A stretch of 64,000 bases of DNA from an uncultured Chlorobiaceae bacterium (GCA_903824045.1 CAIJVD010000024.1:1-64000); one strand, 5' to 3'; counted from the stretch's first letter, positions 48,950-58,866 are shown. Program-made: numbers and translations. Notes: generated by a model from the letters alone, not told the origin.

Positions 48950-51070
48950 ATGCAAAAAAAAATATTCGCACTTAAGGAACTGACCAAAAATCTCTGGTGG
49001 TCGTGGGACACCGAGGCCAAACAGCTCTTCGAGGAGCTCTCCCCTCTGCTCTGGGAGAGAAACAATCACAACCCGGTAGAACTGCTTCGTCATATATCCA
49101 ATGATGAGTTGATAGCACGCTGTCATTGCAAATATGCTGAAAAACTTGATCGTGTCTATGCCCGTTACCAGGCTTATCTTAACGAAAAGAATACCTGGGC
49201 TGCACTTAACGCCCCCGAGCTTGTCGCAAACCCGGTAGCCTACTTCAGTGCCGAATTCGGCATCCATGAGAGCGTCAGAATCTACTCCGGTGGACTCGGC
49301 GTGCTTGCCGGCGACCACATCAAATCAGCCAGCGACCTCGGTCTCAACTTTATCGGCATCACCCTGTTCTACAAAGAGGGTTACTTCCGCCAGCACCTCA
49401 ACCACGACGGCTGGCAGATGGAGGACTACCCCCTGCAGTACCCCGAAAATCTTCCCGTAGAAAAAGTTACCGGACCTGACGGAAAGGACCTCATCATCAC
49501 CGTCAATATCGCCCAGAGTGAAGTCTATGCACAGGCATGGCGTCTCAAGGTTGGCCGGGCAACGCTCTTTCTGCTCGACACCAATATCCCGGCAAACGAA
49601 TCCCACTACCGCGACATCTGCTGCAGAGTCTACGGCGGCGACCAGAATATGCGCATCAACCAGGAGATTATTCTTGGTATCGGCGGCGCAAAGCTGCTCG
49701 ACAAGCTTGGCCTCCAGCCGAAGGTCTACCACATGAACGAGGGACACTCGGCATTTCTGACCCTCGAGCTGCTTGCCAAGGAGATTGCCAAGGGAGCAAC
49801 AGAGACGGCCGCTATGGCAACAGTCCGGTCACGCTGCGTCTTCACGACACACACGCCCGTTCCGGCCGGTCACGACCGCTTCTCCCGCGACATGATGCAC
49901 TACACCTTCGACAAGTACCTGACCAGCATCGGCATGGAGTTTGATGACCTGATGAAGCTCGGCTCCGAAGATCCAAAGAACATCCACGGGCTCTTCACCA
50001 TGACCGTACTTGCCCTGAACCTTTCACGTGCGGCTAACGGCGTCTCGAAACTCCACGGCCAGGTTTCGCGCGAAATGTGGCAGCACCTCTATTCCGACAA
50101 AAAAGTATCCGAGGTGCCCATCGGCCACATCACCAATGGTATCCATACCAGCAGCTGGTCGTGCGGCCTGACCGACACCTTCTGGAAAAACTACACCGGA
50201 AGCGTTGACGAGATGACCCTGTCGCGTGAAAATGCTGAAGCTGCGCTTGCAAAAGTGAGTGACGACGAGATCTGGTCGCTGCGCTACAGCCTGAAACGCA
50301 ATCTTATCGACTTTATCTACCGCTACCTGGCAAACCAGCTTTTTCACCAGCACACCCACTCATTCTACAACGAATACGATGTGATGCGCTCGGCAAAAAA
50401 CACACTCTCCCCCGACGTGCTCACCATCGGATTTGCTCGCCGCTTTGCTACCTACAAGCGCGCACCGCTGATCTTCAGTGATCTCGACCGCCTCAACAGG
50501 ATCATCAACCATCCGACCAGGCCAGTACAGATTGTCTTTGCAGGAAAAGCGCATCCGCATGACGATGCAGGCAAGGACTATATCCGCCAGATCGTCGAGC
50601 ACTCACGCCGGCCGCAGTTTACCGGCAAGGTCATCTTCCTTGAGAACTACAATCTCGGTGTTGCAAAACGGATGGTTTCGGGCGTCGACGTCTGGCTCAA
50701 CACCCCGGTCAGGCCGATGGAGGCAAGCGGAACTTCAGGTGAAAAAAATGTGCTGCACGGCGGACTCAATTTCAGCGTCCTCGACGGCTGGTGGCCTGAA
50801 GCCTACAACGGCGATAACGGCTGGTCAATCGGCAACGGCGAAGCCTTCGAGAATTACGAGGAGCAGGACCGGTTTGATGCCCAGCAGCTCTACGCTACCC
50901 TGGAAAACCAGATCATTCCGACATTCTACGAACGCAACGAGCACAACATCCCGACAAGGTGGATCAAGAAGATCCGCAATGCGATCACCACAATCGCACC
51001 GCAGTACAACACCCACAGGATGGTCAGGGACTACGCGCTTCGCTACTATCTGAACCAGGAAGAGAAGTAA
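48950..51070 (+). CDS. glgP: Alpha-glucan (glycogen) phosphorylase, GT35
   Basis: A 706-residue GT35 phosphorylase of the shorter bacterial/archaeal type (E. coli GlgP is about 815). It releases glucose 1-phosphate from glycogen or maltodextrin, and green sulfur bacteria store glycogen. The N-terminal DUF3417-type region begins ALKELTKNLWWSWD; then YFSAEFGIHESVRIYSGGLGVLAGDH, KVYHMNEGHSAFLTLELL, FTTHTPVPAGHDRF, TIGFARRFATYKRAPLIF, and the PLP/glucose site MEASGTSGEKNVLHGGLNFSVLDGWW. The frame is open to 48845, but MQKKIFALKELTKN at 48950 is the family start. Alone on its strand; a large hairpin follows. Confidence 0.96.
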   Translation: MQKKIFALKELTKNLWWSWDTEAKQLFEELSPLLWERNNHNPVELLRHISNDELIARCHCKYAEKLDRVYARYQAYLNEKNTWAALNAPELVANPVAYFSAEFGIHESVRIYSGGLGVLAGDHIKSASDLGLNFIGITLFYKEGYFRQHLNHDGWQMEDYPLQYPENLPVEKVTGPDGKDLIITVNIAQSEVYAQAWRLKVGRATLFLLDTNIPANESHYRDICCRVYGGDQNMRINQEIILGIGGAKLLDKLGLQPKVYHMNEGHSAFLTLELLAKEIAKGATETAAMATVRSRCVFTTHTPVPAGHDRFSRDMMHYTFDKYLTSIGMEFDDLMKLGSEDPKNIHGLFTMTVLALNLSRAANGVSKLHGQVSREMWQHLYSDKKVSEVPIGHITNGIHTSSWSCGLTDTFWKNYTGSVDEMTLSRENAEAALAKVSDDEIWSLRYSLKRNLIDFIYRYLANQLFHQHTHSFYNEYDVMRSAKNTLSPDVLTIGFARRFATYKRAPLIFSDLDRLNRIINHPTRPVQIVFAGKAHPHDDAGKDYIRQIVEHSRRPQFTGKVIFLENYNLGVAKRMVSGVDVWLNTPVRPMEASGTSGEKNVLHGGLNFSVLDGWWPEAYNGDNGWSIGNGEAFENYEEQDRFDAQQLYATLENQIIPTFYERNEHNIPTRWIKKIRNAITTIAPQYNTHRMVRDYALRYYLNQEEK

Positions 51071-51094
51071 ATCCGAAAACAGCCTCGCATCTCA

Positions 51095-51133
51095 TCGACC
51101 CCTGAACGGCAACACTGCCCGTTCAGGGGTCGA
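51095..51133. repeat. 15-bp perfect inverted repeat between glgP and pyrD
   Basis: Arms 51095-51109 and 51119-51133 (TCGACCCCTGAACGG and its complement) with a 9-base loop, 24 bases past the glgP stop codon. No T tract follows in either direction, so a simple intrinsic terminator is not certain; a transcript-stabilising hairpin or a protein site is possible. Confidence 0.7.
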
Positions 51134-51171
51134 ATGGCTACAACAATACCAATGCTTTTGAAAGCGGCACC

Positions 51172-52113
51172 ATGACCCAACACGGAACCGACCTGAAAGC
51201 CACCGCTGCTTCTGTATCCCTCGGACGGGGACTCGAGCTGCGCTCCCCCGTAATTCTCGCATCCGGCACCGTCTCTTACGGAGAGGAGCTAAGTCAGCTT
51301 ACCGATCTCTCCCGGATTGGAGGCATAGTCACCAAGGCAATCTCACTCGAACCCCGCACAGGCAATCCGCCGCGCCGCATCGCTGAAACTCCTTCGGGAA
51401 TGATCAACGCCATCGGCCTTGCCAACGTCGGCCTTGAGCGCTTTATTGCCGAAAAAGCACCCTTTCTTCGCACGCTTGATACCGCCGTCATTGTCAATAT
51501 CGCCGGCCGGTCGATCGACGAATACCTCGAGGTCGTCTCACGGCTCGACCAGGTCGAAGGGCTTGACGGATACGAAATCAACCTCTCATGCCCGAACGTC
51601 AAGGGAGAGTGCATGATCATGGGCGTCAGCCGCGATGCCACCTTCGAGATCGTCTCGGAACTGCGACGCATCACCTCCCGCCACCTCATGATCAAGCTGA
51701 CGCCGAACGTCACCTCAATCAGCTCCATAGCCCTCGCGGCTGAAGAGGCCGGGGCCGACTCCGTCTCCTTGATCAACACCGTAGTCGGCATGGCGGTCGA
51801 CTACAAAACCCGTAAACCCCTCCTGAAAAACGTAACCGGAGGACTCTCCGGCCCGGCCATCAAGCCTATCGCCCTGGCAAAGGTCTGGGAGGTCTACAAT
51901 GCAGTCAAAATACCCGTCGTCGGCATGGGCGGCATTTCCAGCTTCAGTGATGCGATGGAATTCCTCGTCACGGGAGCGCGCGCCGTGCAGATCGGAACGA
52001 TGAACTTTGTCTATCCCGATATCGGCGAAAAGGTTGCAGATGCAATAGAATCGCACTTCTCTGCACCCGGAGCACTGCCCATCGGCAGCTACACTGGAAG
52101 CCTGATACTCTGA
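51172..52113 (+). CDS. pyrD: Dihydroorotate dehydrogenase, class 1 (B type)
   Basis: A 313-residue soluble class 1 enzyme that oxidises dihydroorotate to orotate. Motifs: GLELRSPVILASGTVSYGEEL, TKAISLEPRTGNPPRRIAETPSGMINAIGLANVG, YEINLSCPNVKGECMIMG (with the catalytic Cys of NLSCPN), KLTPNVTSI, SLINTVVGMAVD, GGLSGPAIKPIALAKVWE and GMGGISSFSDAMEFLVTGARAVQIGT. This is the class 1B pattern, which normally pairs with the iron-sulfur flavoprotein PyrK for NAD; pyrK is not next to it. The start has no clear ribosome-binding site. Confidence 0.96.
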   Translation: MTQHGTDLKATAASVSLGRGLELRSPVILASGTVSYGEELSQLTDLSRIGGIVTKAISLEPRTGNPPRRIAETPSGMINAIGLANVGLERFIAEKAPFLRTLDTAVIVNIAGRSIDEYLEVVSRLDQVEGLDGYEINLSCPNVKGECMIMGVSRDATFEIVSELRRITSRHLMIKLTPNVTSISSIALAAEEAGADSVSLINTVVGMAVDYKTRKPLLKNVTGGLSGPAIKPIALAKVWEVYNAVKIPVVGMGGISSFSDAMEFLVTGARAVQIGTMNFVYPDIGEKVADAIESHFSAPGALPIGSYTGSLIL

Positions 52114-52181
52114 AGTCGTAGAGCCGGCAATCATTGAAACCCGTGAGTGCTGTTCACTAAACCAATTAATCTTCTCCTCTT

Positions 52182-52655
52182 ATGCGTATTGGAATAGGTA
52201 TCGATGTACACCCCTTTGAAGAGGGGCGCAGACTGGTGATCGGCGGCGTTCATATTCCCGGAAGCCGAGGGCTTGAAGGCCACAGTGATGCGGACGTCTT
52301 GCTTCACGCCGTCAGTGACGCCTTGCTCGGCGCCGCGGCACTTGGCGACATCGGGCTGCACTTTCCGAACACGAGCATGGAGTTCAAGGATATCGACAGC
52401 ATGATCCTGCTTCGACATGTCGGCAAGCTGCTCGAAAAAAACGGATATACAACGGTGAATGTCGACGCCATGCTGCTGCTCGAAGCGCCGAAAATCGCCG
52501 CCTACGTTACCGATATGCGCAAAAATATCGCCCGCGCGCTTGGTCTTGAAATCGGCGCAGTATCGGTCAAGGCGACCACCAACGAAAAGCTCGGCTACAT
52601 AGGCCGCGAGGAAGGGGCCGCCGCACACGCCGTATGCATTATCAAGCAGCTCTAA
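52182..52655 (+). CDS. ispF: 2-C-methyl-D-erythritol 2,4-cyclodiphosphate synthase
   Basis: A 157-residue IspF of the MEP isoprenoid pathway, which supplies chlorosome carotenoids, quinones and the farnesyl tail of bacteriochlorophyll c. Zinc-binding DVH in [15 protein letters not shown] (8-10), [38 protein letters not shown] and the C-terminal [22 protein letters not shown] are diagnostic. Its stop codon shares four bases (CTAA) with the stop of the convergent permease gene. Confidence 0.97.
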   Translation: MRIGIGIDVHPFEEGRRLVIGGVHIPGSRGLEGHSDADVLLHAVSDALLGAAALGDIGLHFPNTSMEFKDIDSMILLRHVGKLLEKNGYTTVNVDAMLLLEAPKIAAYVTDMRKNIARALGLEIGAVSVKATTNEKLGYIGREEGAAAHAVCIIKQL

Positions 52656-53926
52656 GCGCCAACATCACCTCTCAGAATACTCACCGGAAGATACCTTGTG
52701 GCCTTTCTGGCGGGGCTCATCGATGAAACTACGGCGATAATAAGGCCGAAGAGGATCACAATCAGATGAGCCTCAGGGGTTTCGATAAGGTTGATCTTGT
52801 CGCTTTTCAGCACCCCGGCGGTACTTGCCTCAAAACGGATGGCAGAGACGAAATGGCAGATGATATGGCCGGCAGGGCTGCCAATAGCCACGCCGAGCAG
52901 GCCGATCATCAACCCCTCGAGCATGAATATCCTGGTAATGACCGCGCTCTGCACGCCCATCGAACGCATGATGGCAATATCCTTGAGCTTCTGCAGTACC
53001 ACGGTTGTCATGACTGACGACACTCCAAGACCGGCAACGAGAAAAACAAACCCGACAAGGAGCAACGTGATGACGGCGTTGCGGTTATAGAACTCGATGA
53101 CGTTCCGGTTCGACTCCTCCCACCCCTCGCTTTTATAGCCACTGAGCGACTGCACCTGGGCTGCGGTCCGGGCTGCACGTTCAACATTGGCAATCCTCAG
53201 GCCAATACCCGTAACCGAGTTTGCAGCAATGCCCTCTATTCGCTGTGCAAGAGCAAGATTGAGATAGGCTTCGCGCTCATCCTTGGCATTGAATCCGCTG
53301 CTGAAGCGACCCACCACCGTCACCGGATACTCCTCGCTTTTCTTGGTTACCAGCACAATCCGGGAGTGGTAGCCCGCATTGAGTTTTTTTGCAAGCAGAT
53401 CGCCGACAAGAATGCCGTTTGGCGTAAAAGCAAGCTCTTCAAGGGCGTTTTTTTCCAGAAGGTTCTTTTTCAAACCGGCGATATCCCCTTCGAGCCTGGG
53501 CATGACACCACGCCCGACACAGGGGGTGAAACGGGTCTTGTTTCGAGCGATGAGCTTGGTGAGAACAAAGGGCGATATGCTTCGCAGCTCCTTCACCGGC
53601 TTGATGCTCTCGACCACCTCGGAGTAGTTCTTGATCACCTCAACCTCCTCGGGAGTGGTATTTCTGGTTACCATTGACACCATACTCTCACTCCGGCCGA
53701 TAACGTTTTCGGGTATGCGAGGCAGAACCCGTTCCGCCTTGACCAGTATGTGAGGAGAGGTATCGATCACCTTTTCGATGACATTCGACGATGAGCCGCG
53801 CGAAACGGCGATGGTGGTCACCAGCATTGCTGAGCCTACAGCCACGCCAAGTGCGGTAAGAATTGTCTGGCGTTTCCGCTCCCTGAGATGCACAAAGGCG
53901 AAGTGCGCCTGATCCCTGAAATTCAT
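52652..53926 (-). CDS. ABC transporter permease, FtsX/MacB type
   Basis: A 424-residue permease with one N-terminal helix ([27 protein letters not shown]), a periplasmic MacB_PCD-like domain (residues about 50-280) and three C-terminal helices ([34 protein letters not shown] is the FtsX signature region; [22 protein letters not shown] near the end). LolC/E-type lipoprotein release and MacB-type export are both possible. The ATPase and adaptor that should accompany it are not adjacent. It is convergent with ispF. Confidence 0.9.
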   Translation of the reverse strand: MNFRDQAHFAFVHLRERKRQTILTALGVAVGSAMLVTTIAVSRGSSSNVIEKVIDTSPHILVKAERVLPRIPENVIGRSESMVSMVTRNTTPEEVEVIKNYSEVVESIKPVKELRSISPFVLTKLIARNKTRFTPCVGRGVMPRLEGDIAGLKKNLLEKNALEELAFTPNGILVGDLLAKKLNAGYHSRIVLVTKKSEEYPVTVVGRFSSGFNAKDEREAYLNLALAQRIEGIAANSVTGIGLRIANVERAARTAAQVQSLSGYKSEGWEESNRNVIEFYNRNAVITLLLVGFVFLVAGLGVSSVMTTVVLQKLKDIAIMRSMGVQSAVITRIFMLEGLMIGLLGVAIGSPAGHIICHFVSAIRFEASTAGVLKSDKINLIETPEAHLIVILFGLIIAVVSSMSPARKATRYLPVSILRGDVGA

Positions 53927-54110
53927 CGAACAATCCTCATTTCAGACGGCGCCACAAAGCACTCCGCCATGGTAATTATTCCACCCGACGTTAGAAAAAT
54001 CACACAAAAAATCTATTTTGATTGCCATAAGGCACCGGAAACGAATCACCTGACAAATAAGTAAATTCGGCCATTAAAAACTAACCAGGGCATTGAAGGA
54101 GAGCATAACT

Positions 54111-55316
54111 GTGAAAAAAATCGGAATACTGACCAGCGGCGGCGATTGCGGAGGGCTCAACGCGGTGCTTAAAGGCGCTGCAATGATGGCTCTTTCAAAA
54201 GAGCTTGAACTCTATATCATACCAAACGGCTACGCCGGCCTCTACAACCTTATCGACCAGGAGCAGATCGTCCGTCTCGACATCGAACGTCTCGACAGGT
54301 TCGATGCCAGCTTTGCCGGATCAGAAGCAGGCCACTCAAGGGTCAAGATCAAGGCGATCAGCAACCCGGAAAAGTACAATCGCATCAAGGCAGGCATGAA
54401 GAAATTCGCTCTTGACGCGCTCGTCATCAGCGGCGGTGACGATTCCGGCAGCGTCATGGTCGACCTCAACCAGAACGGCATTCAGTGCATTCACGCGCCG
54501 AAAACCATGGACCTCGACCTTCAGACCTACTCGGTCGGCGGCGACTCGACCATCAACCGCATCGCCCAGTTCGTGCACGACCTGAAGACAACCGGCAAAA
54601 CCCACAACCGGGTGCTGGTCACCGAAGTATTCGGCCGTTATGCAGGCCACACGGCCTTCCGCAGCGGCATCGCAGCTGAAGCCGACTGCATCCTGATCCC
54701 GGAAATTCCGGCAGACTGGGATACGGTATACGAACACCTCAAGGAGCGCTTCACCCGCAGGATCCGCCACAGCGACGTCCACAGCGGCACCTACACCATC
54801 GTAGTCGCTGAAGGACTGAAAAACGCCGACGGCACCGATATCGTTGACGAATCGGCCGGTGTCGACGCCTTCGGTCACAAGAAACTTGCCGGTGCAGGCA
54901 AGTTCACCTGCCAGCAGATCCAGAAGAGAATGAAGGCCGATCCCGACATGCCGCTCTTCATGAAGGAGACCGGAATGTTTGTCGAAGGGATCTACGAAAT
55001 CCCGGAAGTCCGTGAAGTCCATCCGGGCCACCTTGTCCGCTCGGGCAACTCCTCGGCTTACGACATCAACTTCGGCTTTGAGGCTGGTGCGGCGGCTATC
55101 CTTCTGCTCCTCGACGGCAAGACCGGCGTAACGATCTCGAAAGTCAAAGGCCGCAAGATCGAATACATCGAGTCCAGCAAGGCGATCGTGCAGCGCCATG
55201 TCGATCTCGACCATGTCTCGCTCTACGAGTCGCTCGGCATCTGCTTCGGACGCAACGAGGGCGAATACGAGCCTATTCTGCGAGAAGTGGACGGCGTCTA
55301 CGACAGGATCTACTGA
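54111..55316 (+). CDS. pfkA: 6-phosphofructokinase, pyrophosphate-type signature
   Basis: A 401-residue PFK. The start is GTG at 54111, nine bases after AAGGAG; a longer frame from TTG 54093 includes that ribosome-binding site and is rejected. KIGILTSGGDCGGLNAVL is the N-terminal phosphate-binding loop. At the two positions that separate ATP from PPi enzymes it has Asp (GGDDSG, residues 108-113) and Lys (APKTMD, residues 129-134) instead of the Gly-Gly of ATP-PFKs. The catalytic TIDND is altered to TMDLD, and EVFGRYAGHTAF replaces MGRxAGxxA. The protein should phosphorylate fructose 6-phosphate, probably with PPi and reversibly, but the altered loop makes the call tentative. A terminator follows. 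Confidence 0.9.
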   Translation: MKKIGILTSGGDCGGLNAVLKGAAMMALSKELELYIIPNGYAGLYNLIDQEQIVRLDIERLDRFDASFAGSEAGHSRVKIKAISNPEKYNRIKAGMKKFALDALVISGGDDSGSVMVDLNQNGIQCIHAPKTMDLDLQTYSVGGDSTINRIAQFVHDLKTTGKTHNRVLVTEVFGRYAGHTAFRSGIAAEADCILIPEIPADWDTVYEHLKERFTRRIRHSDVHSGTYTIVVAEGLKNADGTDIVDESAGVDAFGHKKLAGAGKFTCQQIQKRMKADPDMPLFMKETGMFVEGIYEIPEVREVHPGHLVRSGNSSAYDINFGFEAGAAAILLLLDGKTGVTISKVKGRKIEYIESSKAIVQRHVDLDHVSLYESLGICFGRNEGEYEPILREVDGVYDRIY

Positions 55317-55334
55317 CCCTGTTACTCTTTCCTG

Positions 55335-55368
55335 AAAAAAACCCCGCCAGAAATCGCGGGGTTTTTTT
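55335..55368 (+). terminator. Terminator of the phosphofructokinase gene
   Basis: CCCCGC (55342-55347) pairs with GCGGGG (55356-55361) over an 8-base loop; A tract before, seven T after. Nineteen bases past the stop codon. Confidence 0.92.
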
Positions 55369-55484
55369 GTATCCCCTCTTCTGCCTCATAAAAAAAGCCG
55401 GAGTGCTTTCAAAAATCTCAAAACAGACTATCTTTGAAGATTGTACCGGTTATGCCCTAACGCTATAAATTCAACTCCCGCACC

Positions 55485-56396
55485 ATGAACAAGACTGCCA
55501 AAATCTGGATGAACGGCGAGCTCATCGACTGGAGTGACGCAAAGATACACATCCTGTCGCATGTCATCCATTACGGTTCATCCACCTTCGAAGGAATCCG
55601 CTGCTACGAGACCGCAAAGGGATCAGCCGTGCTCTTTCTTGACGAACACATACGTCGCCTCAGGGACTCTTCGAAAATATACCGGATCGAGATCCCCTAC
55701 TCCGAAAAGGAGCTGAAAGAGGCCGTCATCAGCACCATACATGCCAACAGCCACAAAGCCTGCTATATCCGTCCGCTGGTATACCGTGGCCAGGGCGCCG
55801 TGGGCGTCAACCCTCACCGCGCTTCTATTGAGGTTGCCGTCGCCACATGGGAGTGGGGCACCTACCTTGGCGAGGATGTGCTTGAAACCGGCGTCGACGT
55901 GCGCGTCTCCTCATGGACCAGGCCTGCACCAAACACGCTGCCGTCATGGGCAAAAGCCGGAGGAAACTACCTCAACTCGCAGCTCATCAAGATGGAAGCC
56001 GTCATGGACGACTACGCCGAAGGGCTGGCACTCGACTCGAACGGCTATGTTTCCGAAGGAAGCGGCGAAAACATCTTCGTGGTGCGCGACAACATCATCT
56101 ACACACCGATGTCGGCCCAGTCGATCCTCCCCGGCTTCACCCGCTACGCGGTCATGCATATCGCCAAAGAGCTCGGATACGAGGTTCGCGAAACGCTTAT
56201 TCCCCGCGAGGCGCTCTATGTTGCAGACGAGGTCTTCCTCACCGGCACAGCTGCCGAGATCACCCCGGTCAGAAGCATCGACAAATACCCGATTGGCAAC
56301 GAAAGGCGCGGCCCCGTTACCGAAGCGCTTCAGCACAACTATCTGCAGATCGTCCAGACCGGCGTCGATCCCTACAACTGGCTGACATTTATCTGA
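55485..56396 (+). CDS. ilvE: Branched-chain amino acid aminotransferase
   Basis: A 303-residue class IV PLP aminotransferase for the last step of valine, leucine and isoleucine synthesis. Motifs: WMNGELIDWSDAKIHILSHVIHYGSSTFEGIRCY, HIRRLRDSSKIY, IRPLVYRGQGAVGV, AKAGGNYLNSQLIKMEA (the PLP lysine region), EGSGENIFVV, PMSAQSILPGFTRYAV and EVFLTGTAAEITPV. D-amino acid transaminases and aminodeoxychorismate lyases are the relatives, but length and the GGNYxNS pattern are IlvE-type. Sixteen bases separate it from holB on the same strand. Confidence 0.95.
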   Translation: MNKTAKIWMNGELIDWSDAKIHILSHVIHYGSSTFEGIRCYETAKGSAVLFLDEHIRRLRDSSKIYRIEIPYSEKELKEAVISTIHANSHKACYIRPLVYRGQGAVGVNPHRASIEVAVATWEWGTYLGEDVLETGVDVRVSSWTRPAPNTLPSWAKAGGNYLNSQLIKMEAVMDDYAEGLALDSNGYVSEGSGENIFVVRDNIIYTPMSAQSILPGFTRYAVMHIAKELGYEVRETLIPREALYVADEVFLTGTAAEITPVRSIDKYPIGNERRGPVTEALQHNYLQIVQTGVDPYNWLTFI

Positions 56397-56412
56397 GACC
56401 GGCAGAACAGCC

Positions 56413-57573
56413 ATGAGCTGGAAAAGCATTATCGGCCAGAAACCGCAGATCCGCGTCCTGCAGAATGCCCTTGAAACAGGACGTTTCGCTCATGCATACC
56501 TCTTTACCGGCCCGGAAGGGTCGGGCAAGGAGTCTCTGGCCTTCGAAATCGCCGCCATACTCAACTGCCGCTCCGGCGGAAGCGGCGGTTCTTGCGGCAG
56601 CTGCCCCGACTGCCTGCAGATAAAAGAGTTCATGCACCAGAACGTGGAGTATCTCTTTCCTGTAGAATCGGCACTCCTCGATCCCGGTGACCTTGCAAAA
56701 AAAGAGAACAAGCGGTTCCTGGACGCAAAGGAGCGCTATGACGCTCTGATTGAAGAGAAGAAGCTCAACCCCTCCTTCACCCCCGCCATGGAGCGATCGA
56801 TGGGAATTCTCACCGAGCAGGTCGTCGCCCTTCAGCATAAGGCAACCTTCATGCCCGGCGAGGGAAGCAAAAAGATTTTCATCATTTCGCAGGCCGAACG
56901 GCTCCACCCTTCGGCGGCAAACAAGCTGCTGAAACTGCTTGAGGAGCCTCCGCCGCACGTCCTCTTCATTCTTGTCTCGTCGCGTCCCGACTCCGTACTG
57001 CCGACCATCCGCTCGCGCTGCCAGGTTGTGAAGTTTTCGAAAGTGACAGCTCTGGAGTTGAGACGCTGGCTCCAGGAGAATCGCCCGGAGATCATCGACC
57101 CTGAACTGAGCTTCATCATCAGTTTTTCGAGAGGAAACCTCCGTCTTGCTTGGGAGCTGATCAACAACCAGGACAGCAGCCGCGCCGAATCCCCGACCAT
57201 CGTGCTGCGCAACCAGGCGCTCGACTACCTGCGCAAGGTGCTCACGCCAAGCCGTTTCCACGAAGCCATACAGGCCGCCGAGGAGCACGCAAAAAACCTT
57301 TCACGCAGCGAGCTCACCCTCTTTATCGGCGCGCTCCTCCTCTTCTTCCAGGACGTCACTCACCGCCGGATCGACCCGGCATTCGAGGGGCTCAACAACC
57401 CCGACATCACCGACTCGGTCGACCGCTTTGCAAAAAACTTCCCCGCAGCCGACTTCCTCCTGATCTCAACCGCAGCCGAAGAGGCCATCCGCTCGATCGA
57501 ACGCAACGCCAGCCCCCTGCTCGTCATGGCCGGGCTAAGCGCAGAGCTGAAAGGATTGCTCGCAAGAGGGTAA
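56413..57573 (+). CDS. holB: DNA polymerase III subunit delta'
   Basis: A 386-residue AAA+ clamp-loader subunit. Domain order: MSWKSIIGQKPQIRVLQNALETGRFAHAYLFTGPEGSGKES (P-loop, here able to bind nucleotide, unlike E. coli HolB), a zinc-binding cysteine group CGSCPDC (about 56-65), an inserted charged segment (95-130), SNKLLKLLEEPPPHVLFIL-type motif (AANKLLKLLEEPPPHV) and the arginine-finger motif RSRCQVV. The C-terminal collar domain is helical. DnaX is longer and has a second SRC pattern, so delta' is preferred. Confidence 0.9.
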   Translation: MSWKSIIGQKPQIRVLQNALETGRFAHAYLFTGPEGSGKESLAFEIAAILNCRSGGSGGSCGSCPDCLQIKEFMHQNVEYLFPVESALLDPGDLAKKENKRFLDAKERYDALIEEKKLNPSFTPAMERSMGILTEQVVALQHKATFMPGEGSKKIFIISQAERLHPSAANKLLKLLEEPPPHVLFILVSSRPDSVLPTIRSRCQVVKFSKVTALELRRWLQENRPEIIDPELSFIISFSRGNLRLAWELINNQDSSRAESPTIVLRNQALDYLRKVLTPSRFHEAIQAAEEHAKNLSRSELTLFIGALLLFFQDVTHRRIDPAFEGLNNPDITDSVDRFAKNFPAADFLLISTAAEEAIRSIERNASPLLVMAGLSAELKGLLARG

Positions 57574-57599
57574 AGGGAAGAGCCGGGAGAAAAGCGCCA

Positions 57600-57650
57600 G
57601 TGGACATTGTGGACGAAGAAATTGTGGACAAAAGTCCACCAGCGTCCACC
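57600..57650. repeat. GTGGAC direct and inverted repeats after holB
   Basis: Three GTGGAC units (two as ATTGTGGAC at 57606-57614 and 57621-57629, 15 bases apart) are followed by two GTCCAC-type units. GTGGAC (57624-57629) and GTCCAC (57634-57639) form a perfect hairpin with loop AAAA. It may terminate holB or be a small repeat array. Confidence 0.5.
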
Positions 57651-57688
57651 CTCTTTCTTATCCACCAGCGCTCTCCCCTTCACTGAAT

Positions 57689-58774
57689 TCAGAGTTCTAT
57701 CAGCTCTTTGGTGAAGCGCTGAAGAGGAGTGGCTCCATCCGGGCCCATCAGAACCGTATCCTCAATGCGCACGCCAAACTTTCCTTCCAGGTAGATCCCC
57801 GGCTCGATGGTGAAGACCATCTTCTCCTGCAACAGATGCTCCCCTTTCGGGCTGATACGCGGTTCCTCGTGCACGTCGAGCCCAACGCCGTGTCCAAGCC
57901 CGTGACCAAAGGCTTCGCCGTAACCACGCACTGCTATGTAGCCGCGAACGATACCATCAAGCTCACTGGCCGTCATGCCACAGCGTGCCGAAGCGATGCC
58001 AAGCTCGTTAGCCTCACGAACGATCGAGTAAACAGCCCTTGCCTCATCCGGCAGACGACCGAGGACCACGGTTCTTGTCTGGTCGGAGGCATACCCCTCA
58101 TAGACGCAGCCCATATCAATGACAATAAGCTCGGAGGGCTTGAAAAAGGCAGATGTCGGTCGGGCATGGGGCATCGCGGAACGGGGACCGCTGGCCACAA
58201 TGGGATCAAAGGAGTCTTTTTCAGCCCCGAGCTTCCGGTGCTGGAAGGAGATCTCCGCGGCGATATCGAGTTCCGTTGTCGAAGTTGAAATCAGCGGCAG
58301 CACACCTTTAAGCACCTCTTCGCTGATCTCGGCAGCCTTGCGCATCCGGGCGAGCTCGATCTCATGCTTGAGCATCCTGAACTCGTCAAAAAAAGAGTCC
58401 ACCGGCACCACAATCTGTCGGCCATGAAGAAGCTCGACAATCCTGGTCGCCTCGTGCCAGGTAACATTGTCCGACTGCAGGCCGACAATCTTGCCGAGGG
58501 GAAAGCGCCCGGAAAGGAGCTCTGAGGAAAACCCCTCAGCAGTGATGACTGTTTCAGCCGCTTCAACCTCCCGTGCCGCCTGCTCGCGGTAACGGAAATC
58601 TGTGAAAAGCCAGCTCCGTTCTCTGGTCACAAGGAGTCGCGCACTTGATCCGCTGAAACCGGTCATCCAGCGGATAACCGAGAGATCGGTCACAATGCAG
58701 GCGTCAAGCGCCCTGCTCATCATTTTCTCAAGGACCAGCCGACGGGCCACCTCCCTGCTGGAGTTCAATTGCAT
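57689..58774 (-). CDS. M24 family aminopeptidase (Xaa-Pro type)
   Basis: A 361-residue creatinase/prolidase-fold protein: N-terminal domain (1-130; [29 protein letters not shown] is typical of PepQ/PepP N-domains), then the pita-bread catalytic domain with the two-metal ligands in [18 protein letters not shown] (two Asp), [15 protein letters not shown] (His), [11 protein letters not shown] (Glu) and VRIEDTV (Glu). It should remove N-terminal residues before proline or split Xaa-Pro dipeptides. Convergent with holB and divergent from trpD. Confidence 0.92.
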   Translation of the reverse strand: MQLNSSREVARRLVLEKMMSRALDACIVTDLSVIRWMTGFSGSSARLLVTRERSWLFTDFRYREQAAREVEAAETVITAEGFSSELLSGRFPLGKIVGLQSDNVTWHEATRIVELLHGRQIVVPVDSFFDEFRMLKHEIELARMRKAAEISEEVLKGVLPLISTSTTELDIAAEISFQHRKLGAEKDSFDPIVASGPRSAMPHARPTSAFFKPSELIVIDMGCVYEGYASDQTRTVVLGRLPDEARAVYSIVREANELGIASARCGMTASELDGIVRGYIAVRGYGEAFGHGLGHGVGLDVHEEPRISPKGEHLLQEKMVFTIEPGIYLEGKFGVRIEDTVLMGPDGATPLQRFTKELIEL

Positions 58775-58866
58775 GCAATCACCGCGTTAAATTGAGATGT
58801 ATAATCAATGCTCATTATTACTTACATTTACGAATATTCACTCTCATTTGCCAATACCCTGAATCC

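Noticed and set aside
58775-58866. Tryptophan leader/attenuator before trpD
   Set aside because: No short ORF with tandem Trp codons and no terminator/antiterminator pair.
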